The notes under the pieces were generated by a model. It was given only the letters and a program-made list of their open reading frames with translations, was not told the DNA's origin and ran no database searches. Positions 11,661 to 24,734 of a stretch of DNA of 64,000 bases are shown here, piece by piece (within the stretch, counting starts at the first letter, position 1; the number at the start of each line of letters is the position of its first letter). A program made the position numbers and the translations under genes. Source of the stretch: Lycocorax pyrrhopterus obiensis (taxonomy: Eukaryota; Chordata; Aves; Passeriformes; Paradisaeidae); assembly GCA_014706295.1 (NCBI GenBank), contig JACSVZ010000004.1:9520465-9584464 (forward strand). Reading direction: 5' to 3'.

Positions 11661-13904
11661 ATGTGAATTATTACTAACCCCTTTTTCTGTATCTACTTTA
11701 GCACAGGGTTCTCATAGTTATTGCTTTTACCCAAGTTAATTGGTGTAAGGTTTTGTTAGTAAATGGCTTTTTTCCCTGCACACTTGGGCCCATTCCACAG
11801 TGCAAATGATGGTGATGATGATCATCATCATTATTATTGCTTGACAATAAGCTACACAAAATCTAATTCTAGGAGAAATTCTACCCCATTTGAAACCTCT
11901 TCAGGTTCAGTCTTTTCCATGGAGCAGGGTTTCTATATGTCCTGGATGATCTATAGATTTGTTTCAGACTTGAAGTTTTCATCAGAATTTGGGGCTCCTC
12001 TGGGATTCACTGTTAAAGTTTTCTCTACGTACTTTTGAGGTGAGAAAGGAAAAGTCCCCTCTGTTTTGAGCTTGGTTGCTTCTAAATTAAGTGTACGTAT
12101 TTAGATTAACAGTGACTTGCTTCTATGCCCATCACACCCCTGGGCTGCTGTTTGAAAAGGGAAAGATACTCTACTCACTCTGTTACAGTCCCATCTAGAA
12201 GTATGAGAAGGGGATTTCTACAAGAATGCAGAAGTGGTGTAGCTTATTAACACCTTTCTGGTTAGAATGAGGAAAGGGGAAAAGGCAGAAATGGTAAAAC
12301 GCTGAGATTCAGGGAGGGGAGATTTCTCTGGTGGTAGACACAATAAGTATGTTTGTTTAAGAGAAAAAAGAAGCCAAGAGGATACGCATGCCTGATGCCA
12401 GAGAGCAGCCAGTGTGCCTGACACACTGGAGAAACTGTTTCAGACCAATCCATCCGTGGGAAAATATGACCCTTAAAATTTTACCAAGGTCACTGAAACC
12501 TACAGTGATTTGCTGAGTAAGGGGCTCACTGGGCAAATGAGAGGTGCCTGGGGTGGGACGCTGTCCCGGGACCTGCTTTATGTAAGATTTTCAGAATTAA
12601 AAATACAGGCATTAATTTATAATTCATAGCTTTTCTCCTTGTTCTCTCTTGCAAAGTCCTGCTGAATATCTATAGGAAAAAACAAATGCAGAGGGAAGAA
12701 GGAATTGTTACATATGTGCTGAATAAAAGCAACATTGGGGGAAATATCCCCTCAGTAGTTTTTAAGTTAATTTCATATTAATTAAAACTTTTGTAAATTT
12801 GCCTTGAAGAAGTTTGACTGAAGCAAAATCTAGAATTAGGATAAGTCATGGAATCGTTTCAGGCAATGAAAGGAAAATCTTCATTTTTATAAAAGAAGAA
12901 AGACCTTTTGATGGAAAACCTCATGATGGGAAGCCTGTTAGATTAGAAAATTTACATAAATGGGCTTTTGCATGCAATATAGAGGATGCGGCTGAACAGG
13001 AAAAAAATAGACTTTGCAGAGTGTACTGTAGTACACTCAAGGGTGATCTGTAAGGATTTTTGGCCTCATGCTTTCTAAGATTTGGTGCAAATTTGCTTTG
13101 TGGCTCTTTGCCGTGACCTGCAGCCTGTACAGATCTATCAGAACATTAGAGAGGAGCATGAGCTTCTTCTATCACATAGAAGAAACCCAGAATTCCATGT
13201 CAAAAGCAAAGAATCCAAATCAAAAGAAAACAAGAAAAACCTCAGCATCTGCAAAGAGCAGGAGTTCACTCAAGGGAGCTGTGTGAGAAGTGCACTATTA
13301 TCTATTGTGAAAGTTGCCACAGGGATGGCTGCACTGAATAATTAAAGCCTTGCAGTTTTGATCTACTTTAATTATTAAATATCTTTAGCTGCCTGTAATT
13401 CAGTGTAAACCCAGAAATGTAAGTGTTTGGGTGTATTTAGTCTATACTGGCACTTTGGTCAAGAGATAAAACGTTGTTATCCGCTGTGAGTGTACAAGTT
13501 GGATTTTTGGTGGTGCTTGTACAGTATTCCCCAGCTCTGGAATCGCAGAAGTTTCAATTGACCTGAGGTCGTTATTCAGATTCCTGTGATGAGCATCCCA
13601 CCTTGATCCTTAGGGGAGGTATGCTGGCATTATAATGAGGATATTAAAGCTGGGCTGAAGGTGGCAGAGTCTGGCCCAGCAGGCACAGGGCGGGAATTTG
13701 GAAAGTTCTTACCTTTCCAAGTGAACCATTGTGGTGGCAGGTCCATGTAGGTCAAGTAGCACCAGAGTCTCCAAGGATTCCTGTTTCAATCAACAGATTA
13801 CCCATGTGTTAGCATGAGCAGTGTGGGAAAGACGGCTGGAATCTGGCTTGTAATAACTGGGGCTGCTGGGAATGGTATCCACACACTCGGTGGGAGAATT
13901 CATG
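11661..13904. other. Unique non-coding DNA with two small palindromes
   Basis: No gene was recognised. An 18-bp perfect palindrome made of TGA/TCA triplets lies at 11813-11830, followed by a short ATT run. A near-palindrome with 9-bp arms and a 2-nt centre lies at 13019-13038 (arm GAGTGTACT). The plus-strand frame 12814-13053 (79 codons) contains a doubled DGKP motif from a small direct repeat (about 12911-12937) but has no family resemblance. Confidence 0.5.
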
Positions 13905-14060
13905 TGGGGCAGTAAAGCTTTTTCCAGGATTTGGCCCCTAATTAGATTAATGAATATTTTAGCATGTGCTTTGCAACAGTTTGAGTGTAAAGCACATGTC
14001 TGTGTATTCAAATTCCAGGGATATTTGAGTATTTTCTTCTCTTTTGAGTGGCACTGCTAT
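13905..14060. promoter_or_regulatory. Candidate conserved non-coding element (weak)
   Basis: AT-rich, non-repetitive sequence with clustered TAATTA, ATTAAT and TAGCATGTG-like sites resembles the texture of vertebrate non-coding enhancers. There is no direct evidence of conservation or function in the sequence alone. Confidence 0.15.
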
Positions 14061-14174
14061 AAATACAGAATGTCTGCTCATTTCAACGAAGGGGTTTTTG
14101 GGTTTAAATAAAAACTGAACAAAAAATCCGACCTATACTCTTCTACTTCTTATTTTTCAAGAAAATTCCTTCTC

Positions 14175-14198
14175 AAAAAAAAAAAAAAAAAAAAAAAA
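14175..14198 (+). repeat. Poly-A run, 24 A
   Basis: Twenty-four consecutive A residues follow TTCTC. No retroposed gene body could be recognised on the 5' side, so it is listed as a simple repeat rather than a retrogene tail. Confidence 0.9.
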
Positions 14199-17100
14199 GA
14201 CTTTTTGTAGTGGTGAAAATGCAAGCTTCAATTATTTTCCTTTAGGAGGTTGGTGCAGTCACTGCCCGTCAACCCTCCGTTATCACCAAGACCCACTGCT
14301 AAATTCCTTTTAGACACTTCCACTTTTACAGAAGTTTCGTTGCTCTGCTTTATCAGGAAAAGGTCTTGGCTTGAAACCAAGAGAGCCATTTGGATTTAAA
14401 ATTTGACAGGTTTTAAAACAAAAAAATCTCATTTTGAAATATGTAAACCCATAAATAAACTATTAAGTTGTGTTTCGAGTAGCACTTTTGCTCCAGCTGA
14501 GGTAGAGGAGTGGGAGCAGTGTACTCAGCTGTGGAGATTCTGCAGCTTCTGGGTCTGGAAATCACAAAATGTCCTGGAAGAGCTCTGCAGTGAGATTAAA
14601 ATGAAAAGGATTGGGAAGTACTTGTGCAACACTGGACCAAGAGCTGCTGTGAAATGCTGGTAACCATGAGAAAGCTGCCAGGTTATCTTGCCATTTAGAA
14701 ACTTTTTTGTGAGACATCGGTATCAGCCCCCTGATAAGGTATCAGAAAACAAATGCCATTTCCACCCTTTGCCTCAGCAGCTCTGGCTCAGTGGCCTGAG
14801 GGACAGCAGCAAGTGGAGGTTGCTGAGCCGAAAGGGAAAGGTGTGTTACAGGCAGGGTGGTATTTGATAAAGGAGGTGAGAGAGAAAATCGTCCGAAGAT
14901 GTTGTTCTGGCCTTTGGATGCCAGGGTTCACAAAGCTGAAATGTGTGAAGGCTCCCACTAGGAAATGAGTGTTTACACCTCCCTAGGCTCAGAAAACTGG
15001 ACGGATAAGATGCCTTCCTTTTGACGTGAAAAAGACTGAAAAGGGAGTTGCTATTTTAGACAATGAGCAGCTGTTCACTACAGCCCAAGAAGGGCGGGGA
15101 AGAAAACACAAAGTCGTAGGATGTGTCGTAGTTTCCCTCCAGGTTTTCTGTATGAATCATATAAAATTTTCTTCTGATTTTTTTAAGCAAGGAGGATGAA
15201 GGAATATAGCATTAACCCGAGCAGCTTAACTGCCACATGCGTTTATTCATTTGGAAAGCTTCTTTTTCATCCTTCTGTATGCAAACAGATTGGCATTGTT
15301 TTAATGCTAAGTGTTTTCTTTGCTAATCCGGCTGAGATTGATGCATGAAATGCAGAGCTTTCTAGCCAAGTGCTCTTAAAGGAAAGAACCATGGTCCATG
15401 AATAATAAATTTTAGGCAAGACTGAAGATATGAGATGCTGTTCAATCCCGGGCCAAGTGGTTTCTCCACTCTGAACAACAGCTGTAAACATAAATTGTGG
15501 CTTCACTCACAGATTTAGGAGATTTAAATTACACGATTTAATGCCTGGGAATTTTGGAGCCATGGTATTTATATCTACCTTTCCCTCCTCCTCAGCAAAA
15601 TCCTACCTTTTATCTTTGGAATTCTAAAATTATGACTTCCTAATAATGCACAGAATTCAAAGAACAAAATCTTGCCCTTGCAGAGCAGTTGTCTTGAAAA
15701 CAAATATGAAGACCATGTTAACTAAATGGTCTGTGAATGCACAGCCCTGTGTCCATTTTTCTCAGTGTCTTACCAGGAACATTGTTGGAAGTCTTCTCTT
15801 TTAGCTCATGCCTGAGACATCCAGAGCTCCGTGTCTCTGTGGGCTACAGGCTCTGTGTCCAAGGAACTGGTAGCAATAATCACCCAGGTTTTTTTATTAA
15901 TTAAATATAAAACATTTTGGTAGTCTTTCCCATGAGGTCCCCATCAGAGCTACTGGGTGCTGCACTCAGTTTGGTCCTCGCTTTGGATCCAGACCGAAAT
16001 TCCATCGTGTTGGCATTTGCTTATCTAAAGAGTTTATGTGCATATTCTGTGCTCCGATCCTTTTTCTTTTTGTGTTGGGAATTTTTGAATAATCAAATTT
16101 AATATCCAATTAAAGGGCATTTTGTGGCCCTTTTAAATTTTCTCCTAGGGTGCCCACTAGAAAAGGTATCGTTGGCTTTTCTAAATTGTTGAAATAAGAA
16201 ATTCTAAATCCTTTCTGTTACGGTTTATTAGGGTCTCTGTGGTTTTGGTTAATTGTCACAGTCTCGTTTACTGTAGGTGGAGGAATTTTAATGTATAGAG
16301 CAAGATGGTTTATTAAATCAAAAATTTTTTATGGGAAGTTGCTTTAAGCTGAAGGAAGTAGTGTAAAATGCATTCATGGGGGCCCAGCTTTCTTAGTTTC
16401 ATGTAAGAAACAAAGAAAGAACATCTATAAGAGTAGAAAACTCTGGGTCACAAACCAGCACTTGCCCTTCTTTTTGGGGTTGCTCATGTACCAGAACTCC
16501 TGATTTTTCATCATTGCCTACAAGAGCAATGCTGAGCTGCAGCAGACCATCCCAGTGTGATGCCTGGCACGTTAAGGAATTGCCCTGTCTAACCCAAAGG
16601 CAGGATTCCACCCCAGTCAGCCAGAAAACAACCAAAGATTCCTTGAAGTCACACTTGGAGATTGGTGGTGGTGAATTCACAGTTCCTGTGGAAAAGGGAC
16701 TGGGGGAAAAGTCTGGTGTGTCCCCAGAATCTCTTGGTAGGACCTTGGCCACGAACACCTTGGCTGCAGTTTGCCTTTCCAGGTTTTCAAACAAGCTGCT
16801 GCTGATAGGAAGCAGTTTGTTTTATCCGGCTTTTGGAGGGCAGCAGGGAAGGAAGAAAATAATTCACTTTCTGGTTTTCTGCTTAAATCAAGGCTGTCAG
16901 GTGGCTTTAAATGAGAGTGGGGAAATCCCCACTGTAGGTGCACATGGTCCCACTTGACCCATTTTTCCTAATGCACTTAAAAGGGGGTTATGTTTGTTTT
17001 TAATGCATCCCTTCAGAATAAAGGAAAACTGAGGGGGCTTTGTGACAGCCTGATAATTGAAGTGCACTCTCCTACAGCAGTGGCTTTTCAAGGAGAGTGC

Positions 17101-20100
17101 AGGTGGGCCCTACACCTCCAGGCGAAGCAATCCGTCCTTTCTTTTACTTCTAAAGGGGTAATTATTCCTGAATGCTTATGTTTTCCTACGTCTTTTCTCC
17201 CATGGGGTTTTTGCTTTGTATATCTGTAGGTATTTATAGAGCCTTCATTGCTGTCCTCTGCGAACACCTCTGAGTGAGCCTTGAGCTTTATCCTAGAGAC
17301 TTCCTATGGAGTAATGAAGAGAGATATCATTTCTTTAAGGTTGTATGGGAAATCTGTGTCCAACCTTGGAAGCAAGTGCTGCTCTCTGATCCCAGGCTAG
17401 TGCCTGCTGCAGTGAAGTATCTTTCTGTTCCACAGTGTGTGTCATTTCTTCTTGATATTTTGCTACTCGGTAGCTGATGTCATCTGCTTTTTTCCTCCTC
17501 AATTATGCTTCTAGCATAGAAAATAATTGCAGGGAGCAAGAGATAAAAAGCTTCTGAGAATTCCCATGGATTCTCTTCTGCTTCAGACAAGTAAAGATCC
17601 CTCTGGCATCATTGGAATTCTCTTGCCTGCTGCTATTGAGAAGTCCTGAGAACTGTGTACAAAGAAATAGAAAGGCTGCATTTTAGTAGTGGGAATTTTA
17701 ACAGTACAGTCTGACTCGAGTCAGAGACACTATCTCATCTGGGGCCCAATCCTGCTGTCAGTACAATTCAGAGGGATAAGATCAAGCCTTGAGCTGGTGG
17801 TGCAGTGACAACAGCCCTCACACAAAACCTTTGAAGGGACTCTTTGTGTTCGACAGGCGCTGGCAAATTGAGTCCCAGTTGTAAGCTCAGAGGGAAGACA
17901 GAGTTGGTGAAGTTGCCAGGATCTGTGATAAACCCAAGGACAGAACATAGCAAGCTTCTCAGAAATCTATGAAGTGCAGTAAAAAGGACAGAAAGGGTAT
18001 AAATGTGTTGAAGATGATGTTTCAGATAGGAATGGGGCACATTGTGTCCCTGACAAGGCACCTGGAAGCCTTGATCCTAAAGCTCCAGTGATTTGAATTG
18101 AATCCATGTGATGTGCCTGTGGGAGCGCCCCAGATGGCATTTTTCACCTTCCTGTGGGTAAGATGCTGCTGTAGGGGAAACAGGACCACACAACTTTCCA
18201 GCAGGATGAGCCGAGCAGGGAAACAGGACAAAACTGAGGGGGTTTGTTTGCCTTACTCAGGTTTGAAGCTGGAACCAATCACTGACTTCACTTGCAGGTG
18301 AAAACCAAAGGCTGTGGCTTTTCTTTCTTTTATTTCCCATTTCTTTGCATTTGTGTGTAGGTGGCTTCAAAAGTCTCTTCCCTATAGCGTAAATCAGATT
18401 TTTGGACTGTTGTAATGAAAACATTGAAATCCTTTCACACACCTTGCAACAAAAAATGTCTTATTTAAAAGCTGGCTGCTTTGTGCTGGAAGGCCACACA
18501 TAAAATATTAAATCCCCATATTTATTGTCATCTTGGCTTTGCATTTTCTTCCCTGTCGTCTTGCAAACATCACTGATAAATTTCTGTAGCAAGCACGGGC
18601 AACATAACCCCACATATCTCTAAAAAGCACCAAACAAAAACACTAAGGCAATTCAAATATGCAAATGAATCTCTAATTTCTTTGTTCGTAGACAGTTAGA
18701 ATTGAGTAGTAATACCCATTAAATCAGTTTGGGAATGTTGGCCCTGTACAATCTACAGACACATCAGAGCAAGGACTTGCACTGAAATCAGTCACACTGC
18801 AGACACAGCAGGCAGGACTCCATCCATCTTCTGGAAATTGTGATCCTGTGTGCTAAGTTTTTATGTAAATTTTGCTTGAATTGTTAATCAAATAAGATAC
18901 TCACCAGCTGCTGCTCTTCATGGTATAATCAGCAGCCTTTAAAGGGAATTCCATAAAAGAGAAAGGCCAAAACTGTAATTATCTCATAGAAGCAGAATTT
19001 TTCTCTCATGAGAACAGATTTTTTTCCATTGAAAATGAATCCATTTGCAAACATAATGATTGTAATTCACATGAAGAAATTAATTTGCAGTTACATACTC
19101 AGCTGTACCTGTCACTGCCCTTTAATTCTGTTCCCAGGTCTCTAATGAGTCTGGTGATCTATTTTATGTGAAAAAAAAAGATTCTCAGCAGAGATGGAAA
19201 ATTTAAAATTAGCTCCAAGAGTTGGACATCAAACACCTAGTTGGAGTTCCACTGAACCTTCCTCTGGTTCTTAGAAATAAGCAATTTACAATTGTAATGA
19301 AAATGCTAGGTGAAATTACAGAACAGAGGAGTGGCAGGGATTTTTTAGAAGGAACAAGGTTTTTCTCTGTTATTTTGAGCTCAGACTGTGTGTGTGAGTG
19401 CACACTTTATAAATAGTATTCTGCCCACATGCCAAAGCCAGGCTGATTCTCTTATTCACACCATACACGCATATACAGTAGTTCAATTAATCATGTGCAG
19501 AGGGATAGCTGAGAACTGAAAACATAGATCAAGGTGAATTTTGCTATCAGTTCCTTCTGTGAGTGTCAGATAACACCTATGCATTACTTGATAAGGATAA
19601 AATTCATATACTCTTGCACAGCTCAGGTTCTTATGCAGCTGCTATTAAAGCCTAAACCTGATGAGAGAGAGCGAAACGCCAACTGAGGTAAAACCCACTA
19701 TGTCCAGTCTTGAAGAGGTTTTCTTCAAGTTCAGTCTTCCTACACAGGTTCTTAAGCTCAGCAATACTCGTCAGATCACTCTCTAGATTAGTTTAACCCA
19801 CATTGCATATGGCAAAATAACCCCACATTACACTGGCAGATCTCAGCTCTTGCTTCAGTTCGGTTCTGCCCTGGAGTCAGCTCCTCTCACACTGCAGTGC
19901 TGTGTATCTGTCACTCTGGTGGAAGAATGTAGACATTTGTCACTTCTTTCATTTTCAAGTTCCTCCTTTGCTGGTATTTTGTTGTGGGTTTTTTTCTCCC
20001 CCTTTGAGGTCTATTATTCTCCAGCTTGTGTCCGGTGTTTGGTTTGTACCATTTGCCCCCTGTGCTGTTCCCAGGGAAAAGGGACGCGCTGGTGGGACAC

Positions 20101-20157
20101 ATCTGCACCACGTTTGATATTTCCATATTTCATCTTTTTTATTCATGCTGAGAATAA
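14199..20157. other. Unique non-coding DNA
   Basis: No gene, RNA or clear repeat was recognised over about 6 kb. The 147-codon plus-strand frame at 16514-16957 overlaps 131- and 88-codon minus-strand frames and shows no domain. The shared openness reflects slightly higher GC. A 16-bp perfect palindrome TCTGACTCGAGTCAGA lies at 17710-17725. About 17738-17765 carries a GGCCCAATCCTGCTG stretch like the start of old amniote repeats, too short to annotate. Confidence 0.5.
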
Positions 20158-20316
20158 TAAAAACACAAAATGGCTTGGATTGGAGGGGACCTTAAAGCTC
20201 ATCCAGTTCCAACCCCCCTGCCATGGGCAGGGACACCTTCCACCAGAGCAGGTTGCTCAGAGCTCCATCCAGCCTGGCCTTGGACACTTCCAGGGATGGG
20301 ACAGAATGTAACTGAG
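20158..20316 (-). mobile_element. CR1 LINE, 3' end, antisense to plus strand
   Basis: On the plus strand it reads as the reverse complement of a CR1 3' tail. In order it has TGGCTTGGATTGGAGGGGACC, TTAAAGCTCATCCAGTTCC, CCTGCCATGGGCAGGGACA, CTTCCACCAGAGCAGGTTGC, and CCAGCCTGGCCTTGGACAC, ending near CAGGGATGGGACAG. Only about 160 bp remain. The terminal short repeat has decayed. A minus-strand open frame across it (20192-20386) is a repeat artefact. Confidence 0.95.
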
Positions 20317-22815
20317 GGGTGATGGATGTTCCAGCTTTCTGAAAAGAGACATAAATAAGTTTGTTCGTTTTACATTCTTCTTTCATAATTGGAATTAACG
20401 ACTTTTCCTGGAAGATAATCAGGCATTGAGCAATGATTATCTTGGTCCTTGTTTAGGACTCTTGCACGTTCTGATAACGAGTGAGTATCATTTCATTTAC
20501 TTGCTGAAAAATTCCTTTTACAGTTTTTAAAAAACTAAAATCTGAAAAAGGAACAAAGCAAACAACATACCCACACTCAGAAACCCCCAGATCTCTCCAT
20601 GTGGTAAGTTTTGTTTTCTTGGACTGTTTGCTTTGCAAATTTGTTTTCAAAATATGAATTATCGCTCAGGCTAAAAAATAAAAAAAGAACAAGTATTTTT
20701 AATTTAGGCTACTGAAAAATATTCTTTTCATCATAATTCTTGGCTTAAATACTGAGACAAAAAGTGGTAATTCTAAAAATAAACATTTTGAAAAAATAAT
20801 TTTCAAAAGGGAAATATTTATCTCCAGTTGTCCCCCAGTTTTGCTGGAACACAGGTGTATTTTGATGTAGTATGTGATGAACGTAAAGAACCAGAGAGAA
20901 TTGTGTGCTATTTATCTTGGGGTGAAAAAGAAATATCCAATATCTAGCAAAGCAGCAATAACGGTAGATTATAACAGCATCTTGAAAAGTGACAAGTCAC
21001 ATGTACTCTATAATTTCTTTTTAAGAAAATATTCCTTGTTTTATAAATCGTGTGAAGCCCTTCATAGTTGTGACACAGTCTGTCAGCCACTTACACCAGA
21101 TTTTTTGCCTTTGACATATGAGCCTTCCACCATGGAGAGTCGGGTTTTACATGACTTTTCAAAAAACCTGAAAAGGTGTAATTGGAGGATGATAGAAAAT
21201 ACAGTTTGTTACTGAAAGGATATGGCTTATTCTCTGAGTGTATGACCATGAGAAGCCTATGCAGATAAATATGAATGAAACTTGCAGGCAGAGAGTGTTT
21301 CCAGACAAATTTTTCAGCACTATTTTGCTGAAAAATTAATCTTAGAATTGTTTGCAGTAGTAGTAGTTTAATCTAATTTTCCTGCGAGTTCTTTAGATAG
21401 ACATTTCTGTGAACCAATCCTGTCCATAAGCATTTTCTCCTAAATTGCTGAAGGAATGTGTTTTAAAAATGCTAAGAGCAATTAAAGCAGGAGGAATTTT
21501 TCTCTTCGTTCTTGGAACCCCTTACTGGTAATGTCAAAGAGGTTTATTTTTCCTGAATCTAATGATTAACAATAAACCTATAGAAACAGCAAGTCCTACC
21601 TAAGGGGTCAACAATTAGTGAACTGCACATAGGTTTAGACAGATGGAAGCAGTTACAGCTCAACCATGGGGCAGGAGAAACTGAACTCAGTGGCTGCACT
21701 TCCAAAAAGACTGCGAGATATAAAATACTCCACCTATGAAATATGTAATAAAGTATTTACAGAATTCCACAAGATCATTCAAATCTCAATATAAAAAAAA
21801 AAAAAAAAGGGTGTGGGAGGGGAAATCAAACATGCCTCTTGAAAAACTTGCTGCTGATACCATGGAAGAGAACTCCATTTTCCTTTTCATTTCCAGGAGG
21901 GAATGTGCTCTGAGTCACAGGGTGCTATAGGGCAAATGTCCTCATGGAACAAAGAGTGTTCCTGACACAAGTGAGAGCAGTTGCCAAGGAAAAAGGCTGC
22001 ACAAAGACTCACCTGGTTCCCTTGTGTAGAATAATGTTGAAGCAACCTTTATGCATTAACTTGCTATCAAAAAAATATGAAGTCTAAAAAAAGAAGATTG
22101 TCTTAAAGCCTGTGGAAATGTAACCAGTGAGCTAACACTGAGTAATCCTCCTGCCTCTGCCAAACCAAGCATTTCCTATCTGATAGGTTAAATTCTAAAG
22201 ATAAATGCTGAACACCAAGCGCAGCAGCCTAAAAATATCAGGCGCTGATTTGAACAAAACACTCAATTGTTTGTTCATACCTTCAAAGGAGTGTTTTTCA
22301 AAGTGTTCTAGGAGCACCAGTCCCTTCCCTAACAATGAAATCCGTAATGATAAATTATCTTCCCTCCTGCACAGGTGCAAAGTGAGCTTTAATTCTGTTC
22401 ATAGGATACACAGTGCATGCTGTGAGGGTCACTGCTGAGGGTGTATTTTGCAGTGTAGCATTGATGAGCCATGTTTTGCTGTGAGCTGGGGTGTTCGGGT
22501 GGAAAAGCCTGCAGGATCAGGATACTTGGTGAAAGAATGGTGTGGTGGCTGTCTTGTAGCTTTCTGAGAAGTTCAGCACCACTCCTAACCAAGAACATTA
22601 GTAAGAGTAACAAAGGTGAGTGTGAAGGAGTGGCTAACAGGAATTGCTCCCTTGCAGGTTATGGCATGATCCTACTCGGTTTTAACCCTTTCTATGTGTT
22701 CAAGTGTTTTCAGAGCAGGATAAGCTATAGGGTGATGACAGCTGGAATATGATCCCAGGGCAATGCTTCTGCCCACCTCCCTCAAGTCTTGTGATGAGAT
22801 TTTAACTTAGTTCCC
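20317..22815. other. Unique AT-rich non-coding DNA
   Basis: No gene was recognised. The plus-strand frame 20874-21215 (113 codons) has no domain features. An inverted repeat with 10-bp arms and a 12-nt loop lies at 20412-20443 (arm AAGATAATCA). An A16 run lies at 21793-21808. Confidence 0.5.
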
Positions 22816-23195
22816 TTCTTCTTCTGGAGAAGAGCAGGTTGTGTGGAGACCTCAAAGCAGCCTTCCAGTATCTGAGGGGGTCCTACAAGGAAGCTGGAGA
22901 AGGACTCTTCATTCAGGAACTGGAGTGACAGGAGGGAAGCCCTGGGACAAGGGACGTCCTAAGTTTGGAGTAGATGTTAGGAAGAAAAGCTTAATTCTGA
23001 GGGGAGTGAAGCACTGGCACAAGTTGCCCAGACAAGCTGTGGCTGCTCCATCCCTGGAAGTGCTCACATCCAGGCTGGGTGGGGCTTTGAGCAACCATTT
23101 CTTGGTCTAATGGAAAGTGTCCCTGCCCACAGCGGAGGGATTGTAACCAGATGATCTTTAAGGTCCTTTCCAGCCCAAACCATTCTATGATCCTA
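22816..23195 (+). mobile_element. CR1 LINE, 3' end, sense on plus strand
   Basis: The order is TCTGGAGAAGAGCAGG, GGAGACCTCAAAGCAGCCTTCCAGTA-type sequence, GAAGCCCTGGGACAAGGG, AGTAGATGTTAGGAAGAA, TTGCCCAGACAAGCTGTGG, CTCCATCCCTGGAAGTG, GTGTCCCTGCCCAC, and AGGTCCTTTCCAGCCCAAAC, with CATTCTATGATCC at the 3' tip. This is a 5'-truncated CR1 of the common bird type. The 89-codon plus frame inside it is not a gene. Confidence 0.95.
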
Positions 23196-23699
23196 AATTT
23201 AACAGGAATTTGAAATGGAATCCTAATGGCCAAATGAATCCATAAGCAGAATTGTCTCCTTAATTCTGGGACTTTATCAAAAATCCAAGACGGTGAAACC
23301 CAGATCACAGGATGTTTGGATACCTACTTCTGCTTTAAACAAACAGGAGTGAACCTAACTCTGAGAATCTTGTTCCGAGTGTGCTCTGTCAAGGAATCCA
23401 TTGAAAAGCTACAGATTACCTTCAACTCAATAATGCTATTCTGTCAGAAGAAGCAGCAGGACAGAACAATAATTGAAGAAATAATTCCATGAGGTGTTTA
23501 CTTCTGTACAATGTTTAGTTCTGTTTCTAAGACACTGTGCAGGCTGTAGCAGGGAATTCCCACTGTTTCTCTAGACAGATGGATAACAGCTCCAAACAAA
23601 TCCAATGGTCTTGTTTTCAGTGTGCCACGGCCACCATTCCTTGCCCCAAGTGGCTGCGCTGAGCTGAGCAGCACGGGGCTACAGCCCAGTCAACTTTGA

Positions 23700-23757
23700 G
23701 GGCCAATCCCACAGTCAATGAGAGTGTTGTCTGTTTAAGGACTGCAGAATCTGGCCT
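23700..23757 (+). repeat. Relic of old amniote repeat (TCAATGA...GGACTGCAG type)
   Basis: GGCCAATCCCACAGTCAATG followed by TTTAAGGACTGCAGAATCTGGCC matches, with substitutions, an old interspersed repeat of turtles, crocodilians and birds that carries TCAATGGGAG and AAGGACTGCAGGATTTGGCCC. The call is recognition by eye; the family name is left open. Confidence 0.5.
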
Positions 23758-24734
23758 GTCTCCAAGTTTTTACAGGTCAAATAACATAAGGGAATATTTT
23801 AGTCTGAACCACTTCCTGAATTCCCGATGAAGAATGTAGAGTCAAAATATAATGAATGGTGACTGCATTCTACTCTAAACAATAGCTGCTATTTACCAAA
23901 CAGTGTGTAGTGTGTAAATTAAATGTGAGATTTCCCCCCGGTCTTTTGACTTCTTAGAAACTTTTCCTTCTTAACACTTGGGATTTGGACTGACTACAGA
24001 ATTTCCTAGAGATGCATATGGATACAGTACTGAAGGATTTCAGATATGTTAGGCTTCCTTGCAAGGCAGATTTCTGCATAATTTGAATACCACGCATACA
24101 GAGCATACACTGACATAACCCATTCTCTTTTACTGAGAATTAGTCTTCTAAATTAAAAAAAAAAACACTCCATCACACTTTGTTGCATTTTTGTGAACAC
24201 CCTCACAATCATTGCTTCCTCAGTGGCTTTTTTCCTCAGTGAGAAAACAAATGGCATGGAGGGACAGCACTTTGATTTGAGTGCAAGTCCATTACATCTC
24301 CATGGCATCGAAGTCGTGTTTACCAGCTTTGGTTACAACACTGTAAACTGTGATATCCATTTAATGGAAGTAGTGAGGGAGTGCCCTAAGTACCTTACAG
24401 AAAAGACTTGTGTGACCTCCCTCACTTCAAGATGGTATTGAGACTGGAGATGCTCTAGTGGACTGTGAGATTTCGGTTAAACTATGTCTGATTAGTTTTC
24501 TTCAGGGATTTTTAGCTGCTATAATCTTGCAGGTTGTGTGAAGACAGACAATATATTTTTAGATTTAACAGAGCTGTGTACGTCACTACACACTGGTATA
24601 AATTTAAGAATTAGTGGAAATGACTACACAAACCTTTTACAGAGTGAACAGGCAGAGCTTCAGGCCAGCTTTGCACAACTCATGAAAAAAAGTCTAGTTA
24701 CTTATTTACTGAATGTGTGTTTCAAAACACTACA

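Noticed and set aside
14100..14198. A24 run as the tail of a processed pseudogene
   Set aside because: No gene-like sequence or target duplication was found on the 5' side.
16514..16957. 147-codon plus-strand frame overlapping 131- and 88-codon minus-strand frames
   Set aside because: The openness is shared by several frames because GC is locally higher. No protein resemblance.
22841..23110. 89-codon plus-strand frame
   Set aside because: It lies wholly inside a CR1 3' end.
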